21,062 nucleotides of DNA from a virus, in IMG/VR virus record IMGVR_UViG_3300044641_008079, positions 1 through 21,062 of that record. The stretch is one strand, 5' to 3'. How positions within the stretch are numbered: position 1 is the first letter of the stretch; each line of letters opens with the position of its first letter. A model generated the notes under the pieces. That model was not told where the DNA came from, did not search any database, and saw only the letters and a list, made by a program, of their open reading frames with translations. Shown here in pieces: positions 1 to 7,706 of the stretch. The position numbers and the translations under genes were made by a program.

Positions 1-1440
1 GTGGCGAAAAGCATCTTCGACAGCCAGGGCATCAGCGCCTGGGGTGCGTACACCGACGGCCGCTACAAGCAATACATGGGCCAGGCCCGGGCCGTGGCCC
101 CTTCGGTGCTGGGCAGCGGCAACATCGGCGGCGCCGGCGTCGGCGTCGGCGTCGGCGGCGTGACCAGCACCGCCAACCAGGCCCAGGCCCTCCAGCAGGG
201 GCTCCAGGGGCTGAGCCAGCAGGAAACACGGCTCACCAAGGCTCTGGAGGAGCTGGTGAAGTGGCTGTCGCAGCTGGGGGATGCCCAGGCCCTGGAGAAG
301 GAGAGCCTCACCGAGCAGCAGCTGGCGGAAAGGGCACAGTTCGAGTTCGAGCAGCGCAAGGCCCTGTTGACCGCCGAGATCATGAACACGCCCAATGGGC
401 GGCTGGGAGTGGCCGCTGGGGATGCGGTGAGTGGAGGCATCAGCGGCAGCCTGTCCGGTGCGATGCAGGCCCTGCTGAACGGTGGGGACGTGAAGCAGGC
501 GGTGACCAGCGCGCTGTCGGATGCCGGTCAGCAGCTGATGCAGGCCACCCTCGACGCCCTGCTGAACCCCCTGCTGGAGCAGATCCAGGACGGGATCTTC
601 AAGGTCATCACCGGCAAGGACGTGAGTGCCCTGGCGCTGCAGAAAGCTGGCGTCGATCTGAACAAGGCCGCCTGGGTTTTGATGGAGGCAGGCCAGGTGC
701 TGATCGGCAACGGCGGCACCGGGGCCGCGGCGGTGAAGTTCGGGACCAACCCCTTCGGGATCGGGCCCACCATTCTTGGCCTCCTAGGGGGCTTCTCTGG
801 CGCCGTGGGCCTCGACTTCGGCATCCCTGCCCTGACAGGCATCCCCGATTTCTCCAGCGCCTTCACACCAGGCCGCGCCGGCGGTGGAGAGGTGAAGTAC
901 GGCCTCGACTACCTGGTGGGGGAGAAGAACGCGGAGATTGTCCGGTTCAACAAGGCCGGCGGGAAGATCTACTCCAACCGGGCCCTCACCCAGGCGCTGG
1001 GGGTGCCATTCCAGCGGACGCCCGGCGGTGGCGCTGCGGTGGCCGATGGCGGCGGCGACAGCCTCGGCGTGCCGTTCATGGGTGCTGGTTCGACCCGGGC
1101 CGCCAACGCCAGCAATCCTGGGGTGCCGTTCATGGGCGGCAGCACGGCCCGGGCCGCCGGTGGGGGTGACAGCCTTGGGATCCCGTTCCTCAAGGCCTCC
1201 CCCGGCGCCGGCGGCGGCATGGCGTTGGGAGGCCCTGCCCGCGGCGGCCCGGGCGGTGGCGGCGCCCGTAGCTCCTCGCTGCGCCTCAGCCTTGAAACCC
1301 AGGTCATCAACGGGGTGGAGTACGCCACAGTGCAACAGGTGCGGGATGCCGCGGCGGCGGCGGCGGAAGCGGGCCGTGACTCGGCCTACGACGGGATACG
1401 GAACAATCCCTCGATCCAGAGCAGCCTGGGGATGCGCTGA
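1..1440 (+). CDS. Phage tail tape-measure protein, C-terminal part
   Basis: Tape-measure proteins fill the tail tube during assembly, set tail length and take part in DNA ejection. The open frame begins at the first base of the window (GTG) and is probably a continuation from outside, since intact members are usually much longer. Visible features are an early Gly/Val-rich stretch with three GGCGTC hexamers (136-153), a Gln/Glu-rich coiled-coil-like region at about residues 60-125, a small-residue hydrophobic middle, and near residues 295-325 the pattern GGGEVKYGLDYLVGEKNAEI followed by GGKIYSN, which closely resembles the C-terminal module of many tape-measure proteins. After that comes a Gly-rich tail with four GVPF/GIPF repeats, ending in NNPSIQSSLGMR. 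It is followed after 4 nt by the next tail gene. The family call is recognition by motif and context; the true start is unknown. Confidence 0.8.
   Translation: MAKSIFDSQGISAWGAYTDGRYKQYMGQARAVAPSVLGSGNIGGAGVGVGVGGVTSTANQAQALQQGLQGLSQQETRLTKALEELVKWLSQLGDAQALEKESLTEQQLAERAQFEFEQRKALLTAEIMNTPNGRLGVAAGDAVSGGISGSLSGAMQALLNGGDVKQAVTSALSDAGQQLMQATLDALLNPLLEQIQDGIFKVITGKDVSALALQKAGVDLNKAAWVLMEAGQVLIGNGGTGAAAVKFGTNPFGIGPTILGLLGGFSGAVGLDFGIPALTGIPDFSSAFTPGRAGGGEVKYGLDYLVGEKNAEIVRFNKAGGKIYSNRALTQALGVPFQRTPGGGAAVADGGGDSLGVPFMGAGSTRAANASNPGVPFMGGSTARAAGGGDSLGIPFLKASPGAGGGMALGGPARGGPGGGGARSSSLRLSLETQVINGVEYATVQQVRDAAAAAAEAGRDSAYDGIRNNPSIQSSLGMR
1000..1188 (+). repeat. Four degenerate GVPF-coding repeats in the tape-measure tail
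   Basis: Short in-frame repeats begin at 1000, 1066, 1120 and 1177, coding GVPFQ, GVPFM, GVPFM and GIPFL, separated by Gly/Ala/Asp-rich linkers that share GGGDSLG and TARAA/TRAA words. Spacings are 66, 54 and 57 nt, all multiples of three, so this is a protein-level repeat. It is probably a flexible C-terminal linker of the tape-measure protein. Confidence 0.7.
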
Positions 1441-1444
1441 GCTG

Positions 1445-1906
1445 ATGATCGCCATCTGCGCCTACATCAGCTTCCAGGCCAATGGGACGCCAGTGCCCGG
1501 CTACGCCTGGCAGAACCTGTTCGTGGGCCTGACCCGCACCTATGACGGCCGGCCGCACGTGTTCATGGGCTTTCGCATCTCCGACTCGGCCGGTGCCCGT
1601 GGGGGTGATCGCTCCCAGGGCCGGCTGGCGCTGAACCGCAACCAGCTGGCGCTCAATGTGCTCGCCGAGGCCCGCGCCAATCAGTGGAAGCTGCGGGCCG
1701 ATGTGATGCTCTGCGATACGCAGACCAGCAGCGATGTGCGGCTGCTGTCCCGTCACCTCTGGCGGCTGGGCCCGATCGAGCGGAGCGAAATCATCACCGT
1801 CACGCTCACCTCACCGCTGGATGCGATCCGCGGTGATGCCCCGCGACGACGACTCACCACCGAGCTGGTGGGCCAGGTGCCCGATACCGGCCAGATCTTC
1901 CTTTGA
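1445..1906 (+). CDS. Small phage tail assembly protein (DUF1833/gpM-like by position)
   Basis: This 153-residue protein lies between the tape measure and the NlpC/P60-like protein, the place where lambda-like and related phages encode distal tail-tip assembly proteins such as gpM/gpL or DUF1833 family members. The ATG at 1445 is 4 nt after the tape-measure stop. The frame stays open upstream but there it only shadows the tape-measure gene. The protein is rich in beta-strand-like residues and ends with a segment containing SEIITVTLTSPLDAI, which resembles the strand-plus-DAIR ending of such tail proteins. No catalytic motif is seen. The stop TGA at 1904-1906 overlaps the next ATG at 1906 by one base. 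The exact family is uncertain and rests mainly on gene order. Confidence 0.6.
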   Translation: MIAICAYISFQANGTPVPGYAWQNLFVGLTRTYDGRPHVFMGFRISDSAGARGGDRSQGRLALNRNQLALNVLAEARANQWKLRADVMLCDTQTSSDVRLLSRHLWRLGPIERSEIITVTLTSPLDAIRGDAPRRRLTTELVGQVPDTGQIFL

Positions 1907-2343
1907 TGCCCTCCACCCTCATGCCACAAACCGCCCCATGGGTGCGCTACATCGGCCTGCCGTACCGGTGGGGGGGAGACCCCGATCGCCACGGCGGCAC
2001 CGACTGCCTGAGGCTCACCATTGCTGTGCTCGCCCTGTACGACGCCCCCCGCCCGGCGGTAAAACGCGATTGGTATCAGGCTGCGGGGCGCGCTCGTTGG
2101 CGGCCGTTGCTCGAGGAGCTCACCACCATCAGCAGCGAGGTGCCTGGCGCGATGCCCCTTGATGTGGCGCTGCTGGCCGGCGGTGAGCCGATCGCCCTGG
2201 GGATTTGCGTTGCCGGGGGGATCCTCACCACCTGCCAGGGGCAGGGCGTGCACTGGCGGCCTCTGGGGGTCTGCAAGATCCGCCGGTGGTTTCGCTTCCT
2301 GCCCCCAGATCCCGTAACGGCTGCGCCCACACTGATCCTGTGA
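1906..2343 (+). CDS. NlpC/P60-like phage tail peptidase (lambda gpK-type)
   Basis: A 145-residue protein with the layout of phage NlpC/P60 domains: an early YRWGGDPDRHGGTDC segment puts a candidate nucleophile Cys at residue 34, and QGQGVHW puts a candidate His at residue 116. In tail-tip complexes such proteins cleave peptidoglycan stem peptides during infection or assist tip assembly. The ATG at 1906 overlaps the preceding stop by one base; a TTG two residues' worth of sequence earlier (1903) is possible but less likely. It ends in a GTGA overlap with the tip protein gene. The order assembly protein, NlpC/P60, large tip protein matches lambda M/L-K-I-J style tails. Activity is inferred; the third catalytic residue was not identified. 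Confidence 0.72.
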   Translation: MPSTLMPQTAPWVRYIGLPYRWGGDPDRHGGTDCLRLTIAVLALYDAPRPAVKRDWYQAAGRARWRPLLEELTTISSEVPGAMPLDVALLAGGEPIALGICVAGGILTTCQGQGVHWRPLGVCKIRRWFRFLPPDPVTAAPTLIL

Positions 2344-5300
2344 CCCGCCATCCCTGCCCCCTCCCTGGTGACGCCTACCTGGCGGAGCTGCTCGGCTGGA
2401 GCGAAGACCAGCTTCTGCACTACCAGATTGAACGGCAACAGGCCGCGGCGAGGGAGTACGAGCGGAACCCGCCGGTGGCCACCTGCGCCGCCGAGACGCT
2501 GGGTGTGATCTCGCTGGTGACCACCATTCTCTCGGTCGGCTACACGGTCCTCTCCTCCCTGCTGGCGCCCAGGCCGCGGCGGCCTGGCCAGGTCACCAGC
2601 AGCCAGCAGCAGGGAGAGAACATCTCCGATGGGGCTCGGTATTCGCCACGGCCGGGCTTCGACTCCACCCAGGAGGTGGCGCGGCTCGGCAGCGTGATCC
2701 CGATCACCTTTGCGCGGCGGGAGTATCTGCCGGCCCTCAACGGCCGCCCCGCAGGCTGGTACGGCGGCTGCCGCGTGGATCTCGGCGTGGTGTGGTCGAA
2801 ACTCTCCAGCCTTGGCGGTGCGCAGCTCTTCAGCGGCTACTACGTGCTGGGGGAGGGCCCGATGGCGGAGATCGATCCGGCTGGTTTCGCCCTGGGCAAC
2901 AACCCCTTGCGGTCTTACGACCTGGGCACCGCCGGGGCTAACGAGAACGCGGCGCGACTCACCCTCTATGCCCGCCTGGGTGGGGGAAGGATCCGATCCA
3001 CCGATCGCATCGCCGGCCGCCTGGCTGCCAACGACATCGGCAACATGGAGAACGCTGGCGGTGGCGATGTGTTCCAGGTGCGCAGCACCGGCGGCGTGAT
3101 CCGCCCCGATGCCTGCGCGACAGGCCGCCCCAGCAACAACACCGCCTGCGGCCTCTACAACACGATCGGCAACAGCCTCGGCTACCGGATCAACCCTCAG
3201 CTGCGCCCCACCCGCCAGTTCGCCGCCTACCCGACAGGCGACGACGGTGACCAGCGGATCAATCCGGTCGATGATCCAGTGGCCATGGGTGCGACATGGA
3301 AGGCGAAGTACGTATGGTCAGGCCGGAGCGGCGTCATCAGCACCTCTACCGGCGTCACCAACAGCTTCGCAAATCTGAGCGTGGGAGCGACCTTCGACTT
3401 CCTGCTCTCCGATAGCTCGGACGCGCTGACCACGCTGAAGTTCAACAGCACCAACACTGACGGCGGCGCTGATCACACGGAAACCTGCTCCGATGTGGGA
3501 GCGGCGATCAGCGCCCGCCAGCGCAGTGCGGATGACGCCCTGGTGATTGGTGAGCTGTTCAAGTGCGGCAGCTGTCTGGCGGTGCTGGAGCAGCGCACGC
3601 CGTCTGATACGGCCTTCATCTCCGACGCGGACAATCAACCGTTTGGCAACGGCATTTCGATCACCGCCCGCTTTCGCGTGGTGCGTGCTGGCGTGGTGGT
3701 TGTGACCCCCCAGGATGAAATCGATCCGGACACCACCGGGGATCAAATCTTCCCGATGAGGGTGACCAGCGGCATGAACTGGGACTGGACAGCGGTAGAT
3801 TCCGGGCCCAGGTATGAGACCGGCACCAGCCGAGGGCACCTGCACCGGTGCGCCATTGCCGACTTCACGCTCAATAAGCCGGCGCGAGTGGTGGAGATCG
3901 GACTGCGCAGCACGGTGGGGATCCGTGGCAGCGGATTCACGAACCTCCGCCAGGCGCCAACGATCAAGGAGATCAACCGCTTGGCTGGCGGCGAGAAAGG
4001 CGGGGAAATCCTGTCGGCTGGCGAGAACCTGAAAATCGCCACCTACCAGAGCGGGACACGGGGATTTCCTGAGGAGCGTTACAGCTTCATCCGCCTCAGC
4101 TACCGGCCAGAAGGCGCGGTCGACTTTGTGGAGCTGCCCACCCTCTATGGCATCCGGGGGCTGACCCAGCAGGCCCAATACAACAGCATTCAGCTAGAGC
4201 TCCCTGCCGGTGCCCGCTGCGCCCAGATCCGCCTCGAGCCCATCAGCGGCTGGGAGATCCGCTCAGGCACCGCCACCGGCCAGCTGGCAGTGCTTGACAG
4301 CCGTATGACCAACCTGCAAACGGTTGTCGATGGCTCCTGCACCGTGCGCTACGCCGGCAAGTCCCCATTCGCCCGATCGGCCGGTCGCTTCAGGCTGAGA
4401 TCGATCGAACCCGAGCAGGATCTCGGCCTTGGCTGGAGCGATGGCGATGCCATGACCGATCCATGGGGCAAGCTGGCCGAGGCCTTTGTCTACGACGAGA
4501 TCCAGACCACGGCGGGCCAGGGGCCTGAGCATGAGATTGCCTACGTCAACATCATTCAGTCCAACGCCACGGCCCCCAGCTACAGAGCGATTGCCTCGGT
4601 GGGGCTCAATGCACGATCGGCGCTGGAGCTCCAGAGCGTCAATCAGCTCTCGGCCCAGGTGATCGGCGGCCACATCTGCGAGCGCTACATCGAGCAGAGC
4701 GCCGGGCCCACCCACTTGCTACCTGACATCTTCACCAGGCTGGCCACCAGCACGGACTTTGGCGCCGGCCTGGACGTGTCTGCCGAACAGATCAATACCC
4801 CCAGTTTTCTGGCCGCGGCGCAGTGGTGCTTTTCCAGGCGGTATTTCTTTGATGGCACTCTGCCGCAGCCGGAGAACCTAAGGCAGTGGGCGGCGGATCA
4901 GGCAGGTTTTCACCTGCTCGCCTTCTACGAGCTCAATGGTCAGTTCTACTTCAAACCCACACTCTCGTTCGATCCGGTGCAGATCGTCGATCTATTCACC
5001 GCAGCCAACATCAAGAAGGGTACGTTTCGGAGCACCACCAGCGACGACGACCAGCGGCGGCCAATCCAGGTCAGCGGGCTGTACCGAGAAGAACGCAGCA
5101 ACGATGACATGCTCTCCCCTGGTGTGTTTGCGACGGTGCGAGAGATCACGATCCGCGAGGCCACCGCCAGCGACAGCGACCCGGTGGAGCCGCTGGACCT
5201 GAAGGCCAGCTGCACGAATCGCTGGCACCTGATCGACGCGGCGAAGTTCCTTATCCGCTGGCGGCGCCTGGTGGGGGATCCGATCAGCTTCGAGACCACT

Positions 5301-5714
5301 TATGCCGGCATGCTGCGCCCCGTTGCGCCGGAGGACCACATTGCGGTGGCCTATGACGAAACGCTGGATGACCTCTACAGCAACGGAGCGGTGATGGCCG
5401 ATGGCACCCTGGTGGCCTCTGAACCGCTGACCGATGGCAGCTATGAGGTGCTGGCATGGGATGGCACCTCCCCGCCGGGCCCCACGATCCAGTCGCTGGT
5501 GGTCAGCGGCGGCGGCACCAGGGGCAACTTGCTGGGCAGCCAGTGGACACGCACGGCACCACCCCAGGTGCGCACCTACCGGGTGATGCGCGTCAGCCCT
5601 ACCGATGACGGCCGGCAAAAGATCGAAGCGGTGCTGATGCCCACTGATGACGCTGGCCGCCTGCTCCTGGCAGCAGACTGGGATGAGCCCACCGCCTGGG
5701 TGATCCGAGGGTGA
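2340..5714 (+). CDS. Tail tip / host-specificity protein (lambda gpJ-like)
   Basis: This 1124-residue protein is in the position and size range of gpJ-type central tip proteins, which close the tail end and direct host binding. I chose the GTG at 2340 because it overlaps the upstream stop as GTGA and because the frame upstream only shadows the NlpC/P60 gene. Residues 53-76 form a hydrophobic stretch (LGVISLVTTILSVGYTVLSS), a feature near the N-terminus of many gpJ relatives, followed by a Pro/Arg-rich turn. The next ~100 residues (segment with STQEVARLGSVIPITFARRE) resemble the conserved start of the hub domain. The middle carries Ig/fibronectin-like, strand-rich sequence, and a conserved-looking block near residues 850-1040 (WCFSRRYFFDGTLPQPENLR through RWHLIDAAKFLIRWRRLVGD) fits the tip-attachment region. 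It ends in a second GTGA overlap with the next gene. Family call is by motif, length and context. Confidence 0.78.
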   Translation: MTRHPCPLPGDAYLAELLGWSEDQLLHYQIERQQAAAREYERNPPVATCAAETLGVISLVTTILSVGYTVLSSLLAPRPRRPGQVTSSQQQGENISDGARYSPRPGFDSTQEVARLGSVIPITFARREYLPALNGRPAGWYGGCRVDLGVVWSKLSSLGGAQLFSGYYVLGEGPMAEIDPAGFALGNNPLRSYDLGTAGANENAARLTLYARLGGGRIRSTDRIAGRLAANDIGNMENAGGGDVFQVRSTGGVIRPDACATGRPSNNTACGLYNTIGNSLGYRINPQLRPTRQFAAYPTGDDGDQRINPVDDPVAMGATWKAKYVWSGRSGVISTSTGVTNSFANLSVGATFDFLLSDSSDALTTLKFNSTNTDGGADHTETCSDVGAAISARQRSADDALVIGELFKCGSCLAVLEQRTPSDTAFISDADNQPFGNGISITARFRVVRAGVVVVTPQDEIDPDTTGDQIFPMRVTSGMNWDWTAVDSGPRYETGTSRGHLHRCAIADFTLNKPARVVEIGLRSTVGIRGSGFTNLRQAPTIKEINRLAGGEKGGEILSAGENLKIATYQSGTRGFPEERYSFIRLSYRPEGAVDFVELPTLYGIRGLTQQAQYNSIQLELPAGARCAQIRLEPISGWEIRSGTATGQLAVLDSRMTNLQTVVDGSCTVRYAGKSPFARSAGRFRLRSIEPEQDLGLGWSDGDAMTDPWGKLAEAFVYDEIQTTAGQGPEHEIAYVNIIQSNATAPSYRAIASVGLNARSALELQSVNQLSAQVIGGHICERYIEQSAGPTHLLPDIFTRLATSTDFGAGLDVSAEQINTPSFLAAAQWCFSRRYFFDGTLPQPENLRQWAADQAGFHLLAFYELNGQFYFKPTLSFDPVQIVDLFTAANIKKGTFRSTTSDDDQRRPIQVSGLYREERSNDDMLSPGVFATVREITIREATASDSDPVEPLDLKASCTNRWHLIDAAKFLIRWRRLVGDPISFETTYAGMLRPVAPEDHIAVAYDETLDDLYSNGAVMADGTLVASEPLTDGSYEVLAWDGTSPPGPTIQSLVVSGGGTRGNLLGSQWTRTAPPQVRTYRVMRVSPTDDGRQKIEAVLMPTDDAGRLLLAADWDEPTAWVIRG

Positions 5715-6151
5715 CGATCCTCTTCCCTGCCATCGAGCCGACCGCCTTCGCGTTCCTCATGCCCCGTCATCCGGTCACCAGCGCGGTGTCGGAAGCCGGC
5801 ATCGAAGACCATCGGCTGTGGGGCACCGTCGCAGTCGGAGGATTGCTCGATCTGGAGTTCCGCAACATCACCACCGATCGAGCCACCGAGATTCTCTCCA
5901 CCTTCCACCAGAGCTACTCCGGCCTGCTGCCCCTGACGCTGCCCGACATCCTTTTCGCCGGGGTGACGGCAGATCACCGGGCCTTCATCGAGTCGGTCAC
6001 CACCGACGCCGGCCTGCGCTGGTTCTGGCCCCTCGGCCAAGGCGCCCCCACCCCGCGGACTTCTCACACCTACCGCCACCGCTGCACCCTGCCCGTGCAG
6101 CTACAGGCCCGGCTGCAGAACAGTCCGGCCACCGCCGGTGGTGGGGAGTAA
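5711..6151 (+). CDS. Small tail-tip companion protein, unknown function
   Basis: A 146-residue protein starting at GTG 5711, which overlaps the stop of the tip-protein gene as GTGA, so the two are probably translationally coupled and made together. It begins with a hydrophobic TILFPAIEPTAFAFLMPRHP segment that is not a clear signal peptide and contains WGTVAVGGLLDLEFRNIT and a Trp/Arg-containing stretch LRWFWPLGQG, with predicted beta character throughout. I do not recognise the family. Its tight coupling to the gpJ-like gene makes an accessory tip or fibre-attachment role a reasonable inference. A seven-pair stem-loop starts right after its TAA stop. Confidence 0.65.
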   Translation: MTILFPAIEPTAFAFLMPRHPVTSAVSEAGIEDHRLWGTVAVGGLLDLEFRNITTDRATEILSTFHQSYSGLLPLTLPDILFAGVTADHRAFIESVTTDAGLRWFWPLGQGAPTPRTSHTYRHRCTLPVQLQARLQNSPATAGGGE

Positions 6152-6170
6152 GGCTAGGGACTGCCTAGCC
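6152..6170 (+). terminator. Intercistronic perfect stem-loop (terminator-like, no T tract)
   Basis: GGCTAGG at 6152-6158 and CCTAGCC at 6164-6170 form a perfect 7-bp stem around a 5-nt loop, directly after the stop codon at 6149-6151 and 28 nt before the next start at 6199. No T-run follows, so it is not a standard intrinsic terminator. It could be an attenuating hairpin, an mRNA-end stabiliser or a processing site separating the tip genes from the following structural genes. Confidence 0.5.
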
Positions 6171-6198
6171 TGCTGGCGTGGTCATGATCTAAACAGGG

Positions 6199-6597
6199 AT
6201 GGGCGTCAGGAACACCACCCAGAGCGACGTCTACTGGAACGGCTCCCTGGTGGGCAAGATCACCGACGTCAGCGTCTCCGTCTCCCGTGACATCCTGCCC
6301 ACCACCGGCGTGGGCCAGGTGGCCACGACCAGCACCAAGGGGATGCGCGAGTCGCAGATCAGCTGCACCTTCCTCTACGACCCAGACAACGCCCCTGCGG
6401 TGGCGATGGCGAACAGCATCTGGAACGACAACGACGACGTCGACACCCTGCGCATCGTCACCCGTCGCGGCTCCGAGCGCGGCGACTTCACCATGGACGT
6501 CCTCACCGCATCTCTCGGCACACCGGTCCGGGTGCGGGAGATCATCTCCTGCTCCCTCTCCCTCACCGTCAACGGCGACATGAGCGGCCGGTTCTGA
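6199..6597 (+). CDS. Tail-tube-like structural protein
   Basis: A 132-residue protein with strand-rich sequence: DVYWNGSLVGKITDVSVSVS, then TTSTKGMRESQISCTFLYD, then an alanine-rich helix-like segment, then DTLRIVTRRGSERGDFTMDV and a final strand pair. The arrangement 'small protein, KGMR-type loop, helix, hydrophobic strands' resembles phage tail-tube/major tail protein folds. The classic major tail gene lies upstream of the tape measure, so this may be a second tube-like ring protein, for example at the distal tail or as a fibre adaptor. The ATG at 6199 is immediately preceded by an AGGG, too close to act as a normal ribosome site, so the start is not firm. The gene is followed after 3 nt by the 360-aa gene. 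Fold assignment is by pattern only. Confidence 0.55.
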   Translation: MGVRNTTQSDVYWNGSLVGKITDVSVSVSRDILPTTGVGQVATTSTKGMRESQISCTFLYDPDNAPAVAMANSIWNDNDDVDTLRIVTRRGSERGDFTMDVLTASLGTPVRVREIISCSLSLTVNGDMSGRF

Positions 6598-6600
6598 GCC

Positions 6601-7683
6601 ATGGCGATCGACGGCGAGATCGGCACCCTCACCCTCAGCCGCAACTGGCCACGGCCGGTGGTGCTCACCGATGACCTGCTCGATGCCCCCGGCAGCGTGG
6701 TGCGGCTGCGGCTGGAAGAGCCCTGCTTTCTCAACGGCGACCAGGTGCTCCTCACCGCCCCCCTGGGCCTGCCGTTCGACGTGCTCGGCACCGGCTACGC
6801 CAACTGTCCCGACGGCCACTCGTTCTGGGGGGATGCCGGCTCCAGCGGTCCGGCCACCCTCCACCGTGTCGGCGCCGATCCTTCCTTCTGGGGACCTGAC
6901 GACAACGCCACCTTCTGGGAGCACCCCGGCACCGTTGGCCTGAGCCAGCAGGCCACCGTCTACATCCATCAAGATGCCCTGGAGCGCGCCACCTTCTACA
7001 ACCTCGAGGTGGGTGCGGTGAACGGCGGCGAGCTCAGCCGCCTGCCCCTCCGCCTGGTGGGATTCGATCGGCTCATCCTCAGCGTGGCCAGCGAACGCGC
7101 CGGCTATGCCGAGGCCCTGCTGGCCCTGGCCCTCACCATCCCCCGCCCTGAGGAGGCTGAGGTGGGGCTGGAGGACATCGTTCCGGCCCTGCCGCCTGTG
7201 ATCCGGGACGCGGGGGCCGCAGCGGATGAGCGGGGCTGGAAGCGGCAAGCGGATCTCTCCGGCTGGGAGGTGGAGACCGACACCACCGCCCTTGACCAGG
7301 GGGCTATTGGCGAGGTCTTCGGGGCCGTGCTCGCTGGCCAGGTGCGGGGAGCCGGGAGCTTCTCCGGAGAGCTCAGCAACATCTATGCCCCTGGCGTCAG
7401 CCCCAGCTCCGCCATGCTCCGCCTCGACATGCTCACCAAGAACGGGGGCACCGGCACCATCCGCCTGTTGGTGGCCGATGGGCGCCGGGGACACTCGAAC
7501 GGGGGCTGTTTCATCCGGGAGGAGTGCCTCTTCTACGAGATGGACATCCTCCTGACCAAGGTGCAACTCTCCACCCAGGCCGGCGAGACCAAGAAGATCC
7601 GCGGCCAGTTCGCTTCGATCGGCGACGTTCGCATCGTCATCGCTGATCGCACTCATCCATTGTCAGCAATGAGCCAGCCCTAG
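6601..7683 (+). CDS. Putative virion structural protein, 360 aa, with tube-like C-terminal half
   Basis: The protein starts at ATG 6601, 3 nt after the previous stop. The N-terminal ~150 residues are rich in Trp, Gly and Asp (for example SFWGDAGSSG, SFWGPDDNATFWEHPG), consistent with a compact beta domain. A central helix-forming stretch includes a Glu-rich turn (PRPEEAEVGLEDI). The C-terminal ~150 residues (WKRQADLSGWEVETDTT, GAGSFSGELSN, LFYEMDILLTKVQLST, KKIRGQFASIGDVRIV) repeat the strand/loop pattern of the preceding tail-tube-like protein, so it may be a fusion of an adaptor domain and a tube-like domain. I do not recognise a named family. Its location between the tip genes and the giant fibre suggests a baseplate or fibre-attachment role, which is inference. 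Confidence 0.65.
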   Translation: MAIDGEIGTLTLSRNWPRPVVLTDDLLDAPGSVVRLRLEEPCFLNGDQVLLTAPLGLPFDVLGTGYANCPDGHSFWGDAGSSGPATLHRVGADPSFWGPDDNATFWEHPGTVGLSQQATVYIHQDALERATFYNLEVGAVNGGELSRLPLRLVGFDRLILSVASERAGYAEALLALALTIPRPEEAEVGLEDIVPALPPVIRDAGAAADERGWKRQADLSGWEVETDTTALDQGAIGEVFGAVLAGQVRGAGSFSGELSNIYAPGVSPSSAMLRLDMLTKNGGTGTIRLLVADGRRGHSNGGCFIREECLFYEMDILLTKVQLSTQAGETKKIRGQFASIGDVRIVIADRTHPLSAMSQP

Positions 7684-7706
7684 CCTGACGGCAGCAGCAG
7701 CAGCAC

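Noticed and set aside
1351-1380. GCG-rich simple repeat near the tape-measure end
   Set aside because: It simply codes an Ala-rich helix before the conserved C-terminus; no further structure seen.
784-1455. Long minus-strand open frame opposite the tape-measure end
   Set aside because: Arg/Gly/Ala-rich shadow of the repeat region; it overlaps a clear plus-strand gene.
2312-2320. CCGTAACGG inside the NlpC/P60-like gene as an extra initiator site
   Set aside because: A single 9-mer in a coding region of a 21-kb GC-rich window is compatible with chance.
6154-7656. A 500-codon open frame on the minus strand opposite the tail-tube-like and 360-aa genes
   Set aside because: Its product is His/Gly/Val/Glu-rich in the way expected for antisense of a GC-rich gene, and the plus-strand genes have better sequence character and neat spacing.
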